Source: Nocardia anaemiae NBRC 100462 (GTDB taxonomy: Bacteria > Actinomycetota > Actinomycetes > Mycobacteriales > Mycobacteriaceae). Taken from it: a stretch of DNA of 64,000 bases. Under the pieces are notes generated by a model. It did no database searches, was not told the origin of the DNA, and saw nothing but the letters and a program-made list of their open reading frames with translations. Positions 35,221-44,608 of the stretch are shown one piece after another (positions within the stretch are counted from its first letter, which is position 1; every line of letters begins with the position of its first letter). The position numbers were made by a program, and so were the translations under genes. Where the stretch lies: contig NZ_BDAZ01000001.1 in the NCBI RefSeq assembly GCF_001612725.1, positions 372,001 through 436,000 on the forward strand, in the 5' to 3' direction.

Positions 35221-36135
35221 ATGCAGACATTTGCCCGATTGTTGCAGGCTGTCGTCGCCGGGGCGCTGGTCGTGGTCGCCGGTCAGGGTGTCGCGGCCGC
35301 TCCCGCCGCGAGCGAGGCCCATATTCAGTTGCCCTGGCTGACTTCTGAGCCGGGCGCGGTGCAGGCGTCAGGAGCAGCGCTGGCAGACGGAATCACCGGC
35401 ACACTGCTGTGGTCGCGAGAGCCGAACACCCCGGTCCCGATAGCCAGCATCGCGAAGGTGATGACGGCACTGGTGGTGATCAACGCGGGCGACCTCGACC
35501 GGACCATTACCGTGCCGCAAGAGGTCATCGCCTACAGCAGCAAGTACGACGGAAGCACCGCGGGCCTGGTCCCCGGCGAGGTGCTCACCGCGCGACAGCT
35601 CCTATACGCGATGATGCTGCCGTCGGGCTGCGACGCCGCCTATACCCTTGCCGAGGCGTACGGGCCGGGCCAAGACGGCTTCGTCGCCAAAATGAACGAC
35701 ACCGCGCGTCAAATGGGCTTGGCGGGAACACAATTCACCGACCCCAGCGGGCTGCCCGCCCCCACCGACTACTCCACCTACTCCACACCGGCGGACCTGA
35801 TCGCCCTTGGCCTGCGCGCGATGAGCCTGCCGGTGTTCCGCGAGATCGCCAGCTCGCAGAGCTATCACCTGCCCGCCGGGCCGGGTAACCGCGCTCACTT
35901 CTGGCAGACCACGAACAGGCTGCTGCGCGACTATCCCGGCACGATCGGCATCAAAACCGGATCCACCGACGCTGCGGGAACCTGCCTGCTGTTCGAGACG
36001 GTCAGGGCGGGAATACCGCTGATCGGCGTGGTCCTGCACAGCTCGCCCGACAGCGCCGCCGTCGCAAAGGACGATGCCGAGCGCATGTTGAACTGGGTCT
36101 ACGAGCCGATCCTGAGCGCACTACTGATCGGCTAA
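35221..36135 (+). CDS. D-alanyl-D-alanine carboxypeptidase (low-molecular-weight PBP)
   Basis: The 304-residue precursor has a signal peptide ending near VAAAPAASEA and a penicillin-binding catalytic domain with SxxK in IASIAKVMTAL, the SGC variant of the SxN motif in LPSGCDAAYTL, and KTG in GIKTGSTDAAGTC. It would trim the terminal D-Ala from peptidoglycan stem peptides outside the membrane. ATG 35221 starts the signal peptide; the frame upstream is open but does not resemble an export signal. No C-terminal membrane anchor is obvious. It converges with the ABC transporter gene. Confidence 0.94.
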   Translation: MQTFARLLQAVVAGALVVVAGQGVAAAPAASEAHIQLPWLTSEPGAVQASGAALADGITGTLLWSREPNTPVPIASIAKVMTALVVINAGDLDRTITVPQEVIAYSSKYDGSTAGLVPGEVLTARQLLYAMMLPSGCDAAYTLAEAYGPGQDGFVAKMNDTARQMGLAGTQFTDPSGLPAPTDYSTYSTPADLIALGLRAMSLPVFREIASSQSYHLPAGPGNRAHFWQTTNRLLRDYPGTIGIKTGSTDAAGTCLLFETVRAGIPLIGVVLHSSPDSAAVAKDDAERMLNWVYEPILSALLIG

Positions 36136-36168
36136 TGCCTGCGGATTCGTCGTGTCGGCGGCTGGCGA

Positions 36169-37950
36169 TCAATGGGCCACCATATCCTCGCCGAGGAATC
36201 CGCCCGACTGGTGCCGCCACAGTTGCGCGTATGTCCCTTGCGCGCAAAGCAACTGCTCGTGTGTCCCCTCCTCGACGACTCGCCCATGGTCGAGCACAAC
36301 CAGCCGATCCATCCCGGCCACCGTGCTGAGCCGGTGCGCGACGACCAGCGCCGTGCGCCCTTCCATCAACTCCCAAAGCGCTTGCTGCACAAGCAATTCG
36401 CTTTCCGAGTCGAGGGCACTGGTGGCCTCGTCCAGGAGCAGGATGGGCGCGTTCCGCAGGATCGCCCGGGCCAGCGCGACCCGCTGACGCTGGCCACCGG
36501 ACAGTTTCACGCCGCGCTCGCCGATGAGTGTTTCCATACCCTGTGGCAGCGCGTCCGCGAACTCGGTGACGTGGGCGGCCTCGGCGGCCCGCAGGATCTC
36601 CTCGTCCGTAGCGTCCGGGCGCGCGAATCGGATGTTCTCGCTCAGGGTCCGGTGAAACATGGCCGGATCCTGTGGCACATAGGCGATCAGACTGCGCAGA
36701 TCCGCCTGCCGCAGCCGGGCGATGTCCTGCCCGCCGATGCGTATCGTTCCGGATTGGATATCCATCAACCGCAGCAGCAGTTGGGTGATGGTGGTCTTGC
36801 CACCACCGGATCGTCCGACCAGTCCTACCTTGGCGCCGCTCGGCACGTGCAGATCCAATCCGTGGAACAGCTGCCGCGCACCCGCGTGTGTGAAGTCCAC
36901 TCTCTCGAATCGCACGTCGAAGGCCTTGGGCCGCAGTGGTTCCGGATGTCGGGTATCGAGCACCTTCGGTTCGTCGAGCAGCAGTTCGGTGAACTGCGCC
37001 GCCTCGGTGAGCACGGTCTCCAATCGCCGGTAGATCTGGTTGAACCGGAACATGATCCCGGTGGCGTTGAAGTAGTAGGTGAATGCCACCACAATGGCCT
37101 CCACACCCGCATTCCCGCCGCTGAGGCCCAGCGCGATCAGTAGGCCGATCACGTTGGTGAGCACCAAAAGCGGCGCCACCAACGTATCTATCCGCTGGTT
37201 CGCATAATCCCAGGAGCGCAACGACTTTCGTCGCGACGAGGCGACCCGCCGCCGATGCTCGGCCGCCTCCTGCGGTTCGGCGGCGAAGGCGCGCACCACC
37301 TGCATATTGGCCAGGCTGTCGGCCACATGCCCGGAAACCTGCGCGATGGCGGCCTCCCGGTCGTCGACGAGCTTCTGGCGGCGCTGGATCAACGGCATGA
37401 TGACCAGCGCGGTCACCACGATCATCCCGATCAGCACAACGACCAGCATGGGGTTGTAGCGCCACAGCACAACCGAGGCGAACAGCAGTGGCACCAGTGC
37501 TGCCAGGATCTCGAAGGCAAGGGTGTCCACGAACTGTTCGAACCGAGTCGCGAAGCTGAGCGAGCGCTTCGTCAGCGAACCGGCGAAGTTGTTGTGGAAG
37601 AACGCCGCGTCCTTGGCGAGCAGCTCGTCCATGGCAAGCACATACAGATGCTCGATACCGTAGGCGTCGACTCGGTTCAAACAGTGAATCCCGATGCGCC
37701 ACAGCAGTTCCGCGAGTAGCAGGACGCCACCGAAGGCGAAAATATAGGAAGCCAGACCCCCGATGCTCGTATCCCCGGTTACCGCGACCCGACCGACCAT
37801 CATGGCGACGATCAGCGGCGCGACGTACAGATTGCAGACATTGCCGAGTGCCGGTGCCAACAGCGCCGGAATCGTTATAGCCTTGCGAGAGGCCATTTCC
37901 CGGCCATAAAAACGCAGCACCAGCCTGACCGCCGTCGCGCGTGAACTCAT
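36169..37950 (-). CDS. ABC exporter, fused permease and ATPase (MsbA/LmrA-like)
   Basis: The 593-residue half-transporter has six membrane helices (about 25-305) followed by an ATPase domain: Walker A GRSGGGKTT, signature LSGGQRQRVALARAI, Walker B ILLLDEATSALD and switch H in VVAHRLSTV. It would dimerise and export a lipid, peptide or drug. It is transcribed alone; the adjacent dacB gene converges with it. No partner half-transporter is nearby, so a homodimer is likely. About 210 nt without a gene separate it from the next lipoprotein. Confidence 0.95.
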   Translation of the reverse strand: MSSRATAVRLVLRFYGREMASRKAITIPALLAPALGNVCNLYVAPLIVAMMVGRVAVTGDTSIGGLASYIFAFGGVLLLAELLWRIGIHCLNRVDAYGIEHLYVLAMDELLAKDAAFFHNNFAGSLTKRSLSFATRFEQFVDTLAFEILAALVPLLFASVVLWRYNPMLVVVLIGMIVVTALVIMPLIQRRQKLVDDREAAIAQVSGHVADSLANMQVVRAFAAEPQEAAEHRRRVASSRRKSLRSWDYANQRIDTLVAPLLVLTNVIGLLIALGLSGGNAGVEAIVVAFTYYFNATGIMFRFNQIYRRLETVLTEAAQFTELLLDEPKVLDTRHPEPLRPKAFDVRFERVDFTHAGARQLFHGLDLHVPSGAKVGLVGRSGGGKTTITQLLLRLMDIQSGTIRIGGQDIARLRQADLRSLIAYVPQDPAMFHRTLSENIRFARPDATDEEILRAAEAAHVTEFADALPQGMETLIGERGVKLSGGQRQRVALARAILRNAPILLLDEATSALDSESELLVQQALWELMEGRTALVVAHRLSTVAGMDRLVVLDHGRVVEEGTHEQLLCAQGTYAQLWRHQSGGFLGEDMVAH

Positions 37951-38161
37951 GCTCCCCCTTTGTCTCGAATCGAACGAGCGACGCAGGTGAGCAATGATCC
38001 CGCGTCCAGGCGGTTACGGCCAGCGAATATTCGCCGACCGCGAGCCGGATCCGCTCTCGGAACCAGTCGGTTACTGCGTGGGTTCGCTACGGACAGACCC
38101 TGAAGCGTGCGATCGGGAAGATCCGCATACCGCGCTGACCAAATCGGTCGGCGGGTGGGGC

Positions 38162-39088
38162 TCAGCGACAGATCCTGTCCGCGACATCGGCAGGCACGCC
38201 GATCTCGGTGCAGCGCAGCGCACTACCGACGTCGACAGGCCGCCAGCCTCCCTCGGCCGCTACGTAGTGGAACAACACTTGGGCTCGGTTGACAGTATTG
38301 TTGTGGGTTCCGGTATGGGCCATCGCCCACTCGCCCGCACAGTCGATTCGATCCTCGAGTTCGATCGGCGTCGCCAACCGCGCCTCGATGTCAGTGCCGC
38401 GCAACGCTTCGAGCAGAACGGCCTTGGTAACCGGGCACACCGACGGCGAACTCGCTGAACTCGGATCGGTCACCTCCGTCGGGAAGTCACGGTCCGGAGT
38501 CACCGTGCGATCGTCGGCACCCAAGGTGAGAGTGACAATGACCGGCCCGCCCGAGGGACAACAACTGGCGTCTTTACCCGCCAGCCACCGGTACTGGACC
38601 CGGACACTGCGATCGGACGAGCCGACCACCTGTGTATAGGCAGTCGAGTTCTTGGTCGCGGTGCCCAGATAACCCGCGTGGTTGAACAGCATCACGTGCC
38701 AGGGTGAGCTGGCGGTGCCGTGCGGAGTCCCAGCGAGCACCCAGAGTAGGGCGGGACAGGCACCGACGGAGGCGTCGGTGCCGCTGTCCGCGTAGAACCC
38801 TTCGCCGCCGACACCGGTACCGAGTGTGCCGAGCGCAGCTGCTACCACCGCCGACTTCAGATCGACGCATCTGCCGTTTCCGGCAGTGGCAGGAGCATTG
38901 TCACCAGCGGGCTGCGTGGCACCTGGTGGCTGCGCGGTGACAGGAGGCTGAGCCGATTCCGACGCGGCAACGGTGGCGGAGTTCGACACCGACGACGCCC
39001 CGGACATCGGCGTTGTGACGCCGTCCTGACATGCCGTCGCCAGCGTCACCCCCGCGACCGCCACGATGATGGCGATGATCCTTTTCAT
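38162..39088 (-). CDS. LppP/LprE-family lipoprotein
   Basis: The 308-residue precursor has a lipoprotein signal (ATAC, C20) and a Ser/Pro/Ala-rich linker. The mature domain fits the mycobacterial LppP/LprE family: CPALLWVLAGTPHGTASSPWHVMLFNHAGYLGTAT, SVRVQYRWLAGKDASCCPSGGPVIVTLTL. Four further cysteines in the last third (CPVT, DCAGEW, RCTE, ICR) suggest an additional disulphide-bonded domain of about 100 residues. Function is unknown; it should sit on the outer face of the plasma membrane. Confidence 0.85.
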   Translation of the reverse strand: MKRIIAIIVAVAGVTLATACQDGVTTPMSGASSVSNSATVAASESAQPPVTAQPPGATQPAGDNAPATAGNGRCVDLKSAVVAAALGTLGTGVGGEGFYADSGTDASVGACPALLWVLAGTPHGTASSPWHVMLFNHAGYLGTATKNSTAYTQVVGSSDRSVRVQYRWLAGKDASCCPSGGPVIVTLTLGADDRTVTPDRDFPTEVTDPSSASSPSVCPVTKAVLLEALRGTDIEARLATPIELEDRIDCAGEWAMAHTGTHNNTVNRAQVLFHYVAAEGGWRPVDVGSALRCTEIGVPADVADRICR

Positions 39089-39091
39089 CGA

Positions 39092-39508
39092 GTGCCCTTC
39101 CCTCGGTACTACAGAGCACTTCGGGTCTTGGCTGAATATCGTTGCGCCCCTTCTTTCATGGGCACGCCCGGCGGTGTCCTCGTAAACCCGCCGTCGGCCT
39201 CACCGAGGACACCTACATTCGGATTCGAGAAAACCGCGTCGACCGAATCCGCCACGGTGGGCAACCGCGACGCGAGACCTGTTGTAGCTCAGTGCATCCT
39301 CGTTGATCCAACCGGCTCCTGGCCGAATCACGCGGTGGCAACTTCCGGCGCTGATGCGGTACCGCCGTCACCAACGCTGCCGCACGACGCGGGTCGACTA
39401 CATCTACCGCCAGTGCGGCGCGGTCGCCTATCCGGCCGCCTACGACATCAGCCGAGCGAAACGACCCCGCGCCGCGCAACCCATCGAGGGACCTGCGGAC
39501 GCGACCAC
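39092..39508. other. Gap without a recognised gene
   Basis: No frame on either strand in this interval has both a ribosome-binding site and recognisable sequence. No tRNA, operator or repeat was seen. It separates the LppP/LprE-type gene from the stop of the PPOX gene. Confidence 0.5.
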
Positions 39509-39910
39509 TCAGCTGTTGGGCGTCCGACTGGTGAAATCGAAGGGGCCGCTGTCGATCCCCCAGGAGATGATCCGCTCGGGATGGATCCGAATGATCGAGC
39601 GCTCCTGGGGAGGGAACGGCGGCTCCTGGTCCTCGAGCGCCTCCGCTGTACCGCGCACCTCGACACCACGAATAACGTACGGCTCCACCGAAACCTGCTC
39701 GTCGACAACGAACGACACCCGACTGCCCGCCGCAACATTGCGGTACTTACGGCTGTTCTGCATACGCATACCGCCGATGTCGATGGTGCCGTCCTCATTC
39801 ACCCGATAGCTGGTCGGGTTGTTCTGCACAACACCATCGGGGGATACCGTGGCCAGCCGACCGATCCCGGCCTCCGCAAGGAACTTCTGCTCATTCGTAG
39901 TGAAAGTCAC
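39509..39910 (-). CDS. PPOX-class F420-dependent oxidoreductase
   Basis: The 133-residue split-barrel flavin/F420 protein has the family opening LAEAGIGRLATVSPDGVVQNNPTSYRVNEDGTIDIGG. The barrel strands SRKYRNVAAGSRVSFVVDE and RGVEVRGTAEAL follow, then the ending RIHPERIISWGID seen in the TIGR04023 group. Such enzymes use F420H2 to reduce xenobiotics or haem-like molecules. The start is GTG 39910. TAGGCT lies 6 nt before it, so the mRNA may be leaderless. Confidence 0.93.
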   Translation of the reverse strand: MTFTTNEQKFLAEAGIGRLATVSPDGVVQNNPTSYRVNEDGTIDIGGMRMQNSRKYRNVAAGSRVSFVVDEQVSVEPYVIRGVEVRGTAEALEDQEPPFPPQERSIIRIHPERIISWGIDSGPFDFTSRTPNS

Positions 39911-39974
39911 CGATGAAGCCTAGCGAGATGCTGCCTTCGGGCTCCCACGAGCTACCGCTTATCCCGCTGGCGAC

Positions 39975-40085
39975 CGCGGTGTTTCGTCGCAGGAGAACCT
40001 GCCATGCGATGGACCCGTTGCTGCGGGTCGCTGACGGGACGTGAGCATGAAGACTTCAGAGCAGTAGTTGCCCTCAGAAGGCCCG
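39975..40085 (-). repeat. Relic of an integrase-gene 5' region, copy A
   Basis: On the minus strand this segment matches the one at about 56020-56135: shared blocks include CGACCCGTTGCT (one mismatch), GTGAGNATGA and TAGTTGCCCT on the plus strand. Read as protein it gives NGSIAWQV, the usual beginning of an integrase arm-binding domain, before decaying. It is probably what remains of an integrated element. Confidence 0.45.
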
Positions 40086-40177
40086 GTGTGGCCACAAGTG
40101 GTGAGATACGCGACCAGGGTAGAAACCGGCCTACCACTCGCTGCGAGCTCTCCCGATCTGTCACGCCTCCAGGTGCA

Positions 40178-40741
40178 TCAGCTTCTGCGCGTCGCATCCA
40201 CGACACAGGCATCCACGGCTCGCACTCGCTCGTCGCCCGGCGAAATACCCAGCGGTGACGACGAGGCTTTCGGGAATTGCGAATTGATGCGTGCGCCACC
40301 GGTGGAGGCGAAGACGACGTGGTCGCGCAGGATCCACACGTCCGAACGCTCTTCCATCTGTCCAGATGCGTCGAGGGTCGTCGCACCGAAGAACGTGAGA
40401 CGACCGTCAATGATCACCGTGGCATTGGTGAGCCGGTAGCCATCCATGGTGAGGCCCGCTTGCACCTGCGCGACGAGATTTTCAGGCGCTGGCGCGCATC
40501 GCGGATCCGACAGGGACGTCGGCGCAGCGGCCGGTGTGGTTGGCGGCGCGGTAGGGGCTGAGCTGGTCGTAGTACTCGCCGTAGTCGATTCCGACTCTTC
40601 CTCATCTAGTCCGAGCGCCTTCGAGATGAGCACGACGACGACTATCAGTGCGAACACACTGACCACGCTGGTGATCAGGGCGTGTACCACAGCCTTGGAT
40701 TGCCCGCGTATGCCAAGGCGTTCGTCTGGTTCGATGGGCAT
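40178..40741 (-). CDS. Hypothetical single-pass membrane protein
   Basis: The 187-residue protein has a short cytoplasmic N-terminus, one membrane helix (about residues 20-42, VHALITSVVSVFALIVVVVLISKAL), a Ser/Thr/Pro linker rich in TTT and AAP, and an outer domain of about 100 residues with two cysteines. AAGGATT precedes ATG 40741. The outer domain does not match a family I know. The layout resembles other actinobacterial anchored extracellular domains of unknown function. Confidence 0.75.
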   Translation of the reverse strand: MPIEPDERLGIRGQSKAVVHALITSVVSVFALIVVVVLISKALGLDEEESESTTASTTTSSAPTAPPTTPAAAPTSLSDPRCAPAPENLVAQVQAGLTMDGYRLTNATVIIDGRLTFFGATTLDASGQMEERSDVWILRDHVVFASTGGARINSQFPKASSSPLGISPGDERVRAVDACVVDATRRS

Positions 40742-41152
40742 GGAATCCTTTGTGCGATTGACGGATTGAAACTGCGCCGCGAGCACCTATTGCCCGTGCG
40801 CACGAGGCGCAGGAATCAGCCTTTCACGGCACGCCATGGCAACGTTAGCGCCATAGGAACCTGAGCAGCGAGCTGATCTTCACTCACGAAATCGTGCCAC
40901 GGCGCGACCAGTAATGAAGTGTTACAACAAGTTTGGCCGTCTGTCCGCTGCCAGTTGAAGGGCTATGCGTGCCGCGTTTGTGGCCTGAGCATCTGCACAG
41001 CGGTTGGATGGCGAGTTTTGGTGCTGTCGGTCGAGGCTGGCTACGCGGCAGCATCCGCCGGGAGCGGCTGTCCGACAACGGTTGCCAGAATCGACGGGCA
41101 AAGTGTTGCCTCCTGACGCGAGGGGCTTCGCGCCGTTGGTACACACCCCGAA
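40742..41152. other. Gap without a recognised gene
   Basis: Several short frames exist on both strands but none has a ribosome-binding site together with a plausible protein. No repeat or RNA gene was recognised. Confidence 0.5.
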
Positions 41153-41392
41153 TCAGAGCAACGTGACGCGGATGTCTGGTTTGGTCTGTTCGGCGGCCTT
41201 GGCGAGCCGGGCATCGAAGGTTATGAGCGGCGCGTCGTGTAGGACAGCGACGGCCAGGTAGGCCGCGTCGTATACCGAGACGTTGTGGCGCATCGCCCAG
41301 ACCGTATGTAACAGAGAGACATCGGTTCCTACGTAGACGATCTGCATAGCGGCGAGCGCTCGGAACGCGGCATCGGCGTCCTCACAACGTCA
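41153..41392 (-). pseudogene. Truncated VapC-type PIN-domain toxin
   Basis: The frame encodes the last half of a PIN domain: HTVWAMRHNVSVYDAAYLAVAVLHDAPLITFDARLAKAA, with the conserved aspartates of YDAAYLA and TFDARLA. Upstream in frame, DADAAFRALAAMQIVYV continues the domain as far as 41392. An in-frame stop then appears and the N-terminal acidic residue and antitoxin gene are missing. It is a broken remnant, overlapping the end of the YrdB-type gene. Confidence 0.75.
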
Positions 41393-41726
41393 GGTGCCCA
41401 ATCCTTATCGCCAGCAGATTTGCTACCAGGACGGCGACGAAGACGACCGCGGCAAGTCGGTAGCTCACAGCCCACAGTCCGACCGCAGCGCTGCCGAAAA
41501 CCACGACCTTGGTGACGACCGCGAGCGGTGGGTTGTCGAATGTCGCCTGCGGCGCCGCGAACAGGCCCCAGGCCAGCGCCGCGAGGAGTGGCGCTCCCAC
41601 AGCCAACACGAGCTTGACCGGAGTCACAGTGGCGGTCTTCCAGCCCCACAGTCCCAGCGCCCCGAGCGCGACCAACTCCATCCCGAATGCCAGCGTGAGG
41701 TTGGCCCATTTCCAGACTTCCTGCAT
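41382..41726 (-). CDS. YrdB/DUF2568 family membrane protein
   Basis: The 114-residue protein has four membrane helices and the YrdB pattern WKWANLTLAFGMELVALGALGLWGW, LLAALAWGLFAAPQA and LRxxxVVVFGSAAVGLWAV. The start at 41726 gives the usual family length; an upstream start at 41876 adds an unrelated leader. A perfect 16-bp palindrome lies 31 nt upstream, so control by a TetR-like repressor encoded elsewhere is likely. The function of the family is unknown. Confidence 0.88.
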   Translation of the reverse strand: MQEVWKWANLTLAFGMELVALGALGLWGWKTATVTPVKLVLAVGAPLLAALAWGLFAAPQATFDNPPLAVVTKVVVFGSAAVGLWAVSYRLAAVVFVAVLVANLLAIRIGHLTL

Positions 41727-41756
41727 GTCCGTACTCCCATGATCATCGAGAGCATC

Positions 41757-41772
41757 GCTCTCTAATGAGAGC
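41757..41772. promoter_or_regulatory. Palindromic operator upstream of the YrdB-type gene
   Basis: GCTCTC-TAAT-GAGAGC is a perfect inverted repeat ending 31 nt before the start codon at 41726. No regulator gene is adjacent. Confidence 0.6.
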
Positions 41773-41975
41773 AGTGTGCACGGCAGGCTCAGCTTCGTCA
41801 AGTTACCGCCTTGCACCGGCCGTGAGCGTCGGCCAGAGAAATGGTGCGTGAGACGAACGCGCTCGACCGTCATCAACTCGAACGCGGTGACGCAGGGCGA
41901 CGACCCGGCATCGGGCGGTGGTGGCCGGGCGCCGCTTCAATAGGCGGGGCCGACAATGTGAGTAGTGTCGCTGGC

Positions 41976-42791
41976 GTGAAAGACGCCGGACTCGTCGGAG
42001 CACAGAAGACGGCCAGTCCCGTCCTCAGAGCTAAAGCACTGGACAACCGGCTGTCGGACCCAATCCTCGGCGATAAATACGCCGAGCAGGCAATGCGCCG
42101 CCTCGACCCGGATTACGACAACCGCAGATTCGGCACCAGCCAGATGGGCCTCGCCGCCGTGGTCCGCGCCAAGGCCCACGACGACTGGGCCCGAACCTTC
42201 CTCGCCGATCACCCCGACGCGGTGGTACTGCACCTGGGCTGCGGCCTCGACGCCCGCGTGTACCGGATCGACCCGCCCGCCACCGTCGACTGGTACGACC
42301 TGGACTACCCCTCCATCATCGAACTGCGGCAACAATTCCTGCCGCCGCGAGAGCACTACACCCTGATCGGCTCCAACGTCACCGACCTGACCTGGCTGGA
42401 CAGCATCCCCCGCGACCGGCCCGTGCTGATGATCGCCGAAGGCTTGGTGCCCTATCTGACCGAGGCCGACGTCCAGCGGCTGCTGACCAACATCGTCGAC
42501 GACTTCCCCACCGGCCAAATACAATTCGACACGGTGCCGGTCTGGGCGTGGCGCACCTCGAAATGGGACCCCACCCTGCGCAAATACGACACCCAGTTCC
42601 ACTGCGGCTTCAACGATCCCGCCGCACTAGCCGATTGGCACCCACGCCTCGAATACCTCGACGAGGCGCCGATGAACGACTCACCGGTGCTGATGGCCAA
42701 GGCGCCCGCGAACGTACGCCGCATGTTCCGCCTCTTGAACCTGCTGCCGGGCATGAAACGCTCCACCCGCATCGTGCGGTTCCGGTTCTGA
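41976..42791 (+). CDS. Class I SAM-dependent methyltransferase, leucine-carboxyl-methyltransferase-like
   Basis: The 271-residue protein has the LCM/TIGR00027-type layout: N-terminal substrate helices with LRAKALDNRLSDPILGDKYAEQAM, SAM-binding LHLGCGLDARVYRID, the acidic VDWYDLDYPSII loop, and MIAEGLVPYLTEADVQRLL. Such enzymes methylate carboxyl or hydroxyl groups of small molecules in actinomycetes. GTG 41976 gives the expected length; GTG 41958 is an alternative. It precedes a Nudix gene by 26 nt, probably in one operon. Confidence 0.9.
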   Translation: MKDAGLVGAQKTASPVLRAKALDNRLSDPILGDKYAEQAMRRLDPDYDNRRFGTSQMGLAAVVRAKAHDDWARTFLADHPDAVVLHLGCGLDARVYRIDPPATVDWYDLDYPSIIELRQQFLPPREHYTLIGSNVTDLTWLDSIPRDRPVLMIAEGLVPYLTEADVQRLLTNIVDDFPTGQIQFDTVPVWAWRTSKWDPTLRKYDTQFHCGFNDPAALADWHPRLEYLDEAPMNDSPVLMAKAPANVRRMFRLLNLLPGMKRSTRIVRFRF

Positions 42792-42817
42792 AAACCCTTC
42801 GACACGAAGAGCCACCG

Positions 42818-43240
42818 ATGAGCGTCGCCACCGAAATCATTGCCCGCGCGATCATCCGCGATGACGGTCGGCTACTCGTGGCACGCGAACGCGGCAAAAC
42901 CTGGGCCTTCCTGCCCGGCGGACATGTCGAACCCGGCGAACGCGTCGAATCCGCACTCATCCGCGAACTCGCCGAAGAGCTCGGAACCGCAGGAAGGATC
43001 ATCGGCTTCGCCGGTGTAATCGAGCACCGGTATACCAATCGTGGCAACGCACACCACGAACTCAATCTCATCTTCGAAGCAGAACTCGACGGCATACCGA
43101 TCAGCCAAGAAGACCACCTCGAATTCGACTGGCTCCCAATAGACCAGATCGACACCACCGACCTACGCCCCAGCGCTCTGAAAGCCGTCATCGTCAGCGG
43201 CACCCGATCGTTCTGGCACAGCTGGAACGACGCCCAGTAA
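42818..43240 (+). CDS. Nudix hydrolase
   Basis: The 140-residue protein contains a perfect Nudix box, GGHVEPGERVESALIRELAEELG (GX5EX7REUXEEXGU), within a beta-alpha-beta fold. The metal-binding glutamates lie near residues 50-54. It would hydrolyse a nucleoside diphosphate linked to another group. ATG 42818 lies 26 nt after the methyltransferase stop. The substrate is not predictable. Confidence 0.93.
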   Translation: MSVATEIIARAIIRDDGRLLVARERGKTWAFLPGGHVEPGERVESALIRELAEELGTAGRIIGFAGVIEHRYTNRGNAHHELNLIFEAELDGIPISQEDHLEFDWLPIDQIDTTDLRPSALKAVIVSGTRSFWHSWNDAQ

Positions 43241-43326
43241 CGCGGTTGCATTCCGCAGCCCCGATCCGACGAAGACGAACCACGGCATCACGACGCCACA
43301 CGCAGCGGATGCAACGCAGCGGCGCA

Positions 43327-43562
43327 ATGCATCGAATCGAAGAATCGCCTACTCCCGAAGAGGCATCGTGGACCGACCTCCACGACATACTCATGCGAAA
43401 TGATCTGAGCCACATCGTTTGTCGAGTAGCTGGCCGCCTTGTCCCTACCGAGCCGAACCGGACAAGCAACGATACGAATTGCGCGAGACCGACAAGATGC
43501 CGGTCCCAGCCGAGCAGGTTCGGCGCATGCTCGGCATGGTCGAGGAGATCCGTCAGCGGTGA
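43327..43562 (+). pseudogene. Possible frameshifted small gene
   Basis: Two halves look coding but are in different frames: IEESPTPEEASWTDLHDILMRNDLSHIVCRVAGRLV (from about 43330) and EPDKQRYELRETDKMPVPAEQVRRMLGMVEEIRQR (43455 to the TGA at 43562). Joined by one frameshift near 43445 they would make a soluble protein of roughly 75 residues. No family is recognised. Confidence 0.35.
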
Positions 43563-43629
43563 CGAGCGATCACGCGGCGCGACGTTCTGCGCGGAGCGGC
43601 TCAGAGGGACTTGACCGATAATCCATCGA

Positions 43630-44253
43630 ATGAACGCGGATCTGATGGGCTTGGGAGTCGCTGTCGTGGGCGTGTTGGGCACTGTGAGTGGAGCTGCCTT
43701 AACTCAGCTCGCCGCGCTTCGCGGCAAGCGCGTAGACGCTGAGATTCAACGCCTACAACGCAAAGATGAGCGTCAAGAAGCCGCCAGCTTGGCGACGCAG
43801 GAGCAGAAGCAGGCGCTGTACGCCGAACTCAACACAGCCGCGCGTCGCTACCGGACTATCGTCCGCGATCATCTCGCCGACTTGCAACGTGACAGCACGA
43901 TCCCTATACCCGAGCAGCTCGAACCGATGCGGTCGACGTATGGGGACTTGTTCTCGAAGGCCCAGATGGTTCTGCCTGAATCCGCGTTGGCCGTAGCCGT
44001 CGTGCTGAATGACTGCCTTGGCCAGGGCTACAGCGCCCTACGCGCCCTCTACGGAACAGACAGTCCGGCCACCGTCGACGAGCTCTTTCAGTGGTTCGAC
44101 GGACCGGTGTCGGCCGGCGTGTGGCTGCAGCGCCGAGCCTTGCGCACGGATCTTGGTGTGGAGGCCCATGATCCCGAGGTCGAACGTCGGCTCCAGCAGC
44201 TCGAGCAAGACCGCGTGGCTCAGTTCGGCAGCTCAGTGCCGGTGGCGGATTGA
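43630..44253 (+). CDS. Hypothetical membrane-anchored coiled-coil protein
   Basis: The 207-residue protein has one N-terminal membrane helix (about residues 5-28), a charged coiled-coil stretch with Gln/Arg/Glu heptads (about 35-75), and a helical cytoplasmic domain. Similar proteins of unknown function occur widely in actinomycetes. The 44254-44608 interval downstream has no recognisable gene. Confidence 0.7.
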   Translation: MNADLMGLGVAVVGVLGTVSGAALTQLAALRGKRVDAEIQRLQRKDERQEAASLATQEQKQALYAELNTAARRYRTIVRDHLADLQRDSTIPIPEQLEPMRSTYGDLFSKAQMVLPESALAVAVVLNDCLGQGYSALRALYGTDSPATVDELFQWFDGPVSAGVWLQRRALRTDLGVEAHDPEVERRLQQLEQDRVAQFGSSVPVAD

Positions 44254-44608
44254 TCGAGCGTGAGCGTGCCGGCCAGGTGCCGCGACCGGGATAGGTCGTG
44301 TCGGTAGCCATGTCGAGCTGGAGATCTCATGGCCACGGACACCACACGCGTTTGATCTGCGGAATTGAGGTGGCGCAGATCGAGCTGCGCTGTGGCCGGT
44401 GGGCGCTGTCGCTGCGGTCGCGGCTGGTGATGTCTGCCGAGTGGCCGCGAACTACGATGTCACCGGCCAGGGCTGAGATCCGCTGGTATCGGCGAACTAC
44501 GACGTCGCTGATGCGCGTGGACGTCCGAGGGCTTGGGAGTGCGGCTGGTCACTGTCCGACGTCATCGGCCACTGCTGTGGGAGCGCGGCCACATGATGGC
44601 TATACCGC
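44254..44608. other. Gap without a recognised gene
   Basis: The interval has no frame with a ribosome-binding site and familiar sequence. The phrase GCGAACTACGA occurs twice about 40 nt apart (near 44447 and 44483), but no larger repeat or RNA structure was recognised. Confidence 0.45.
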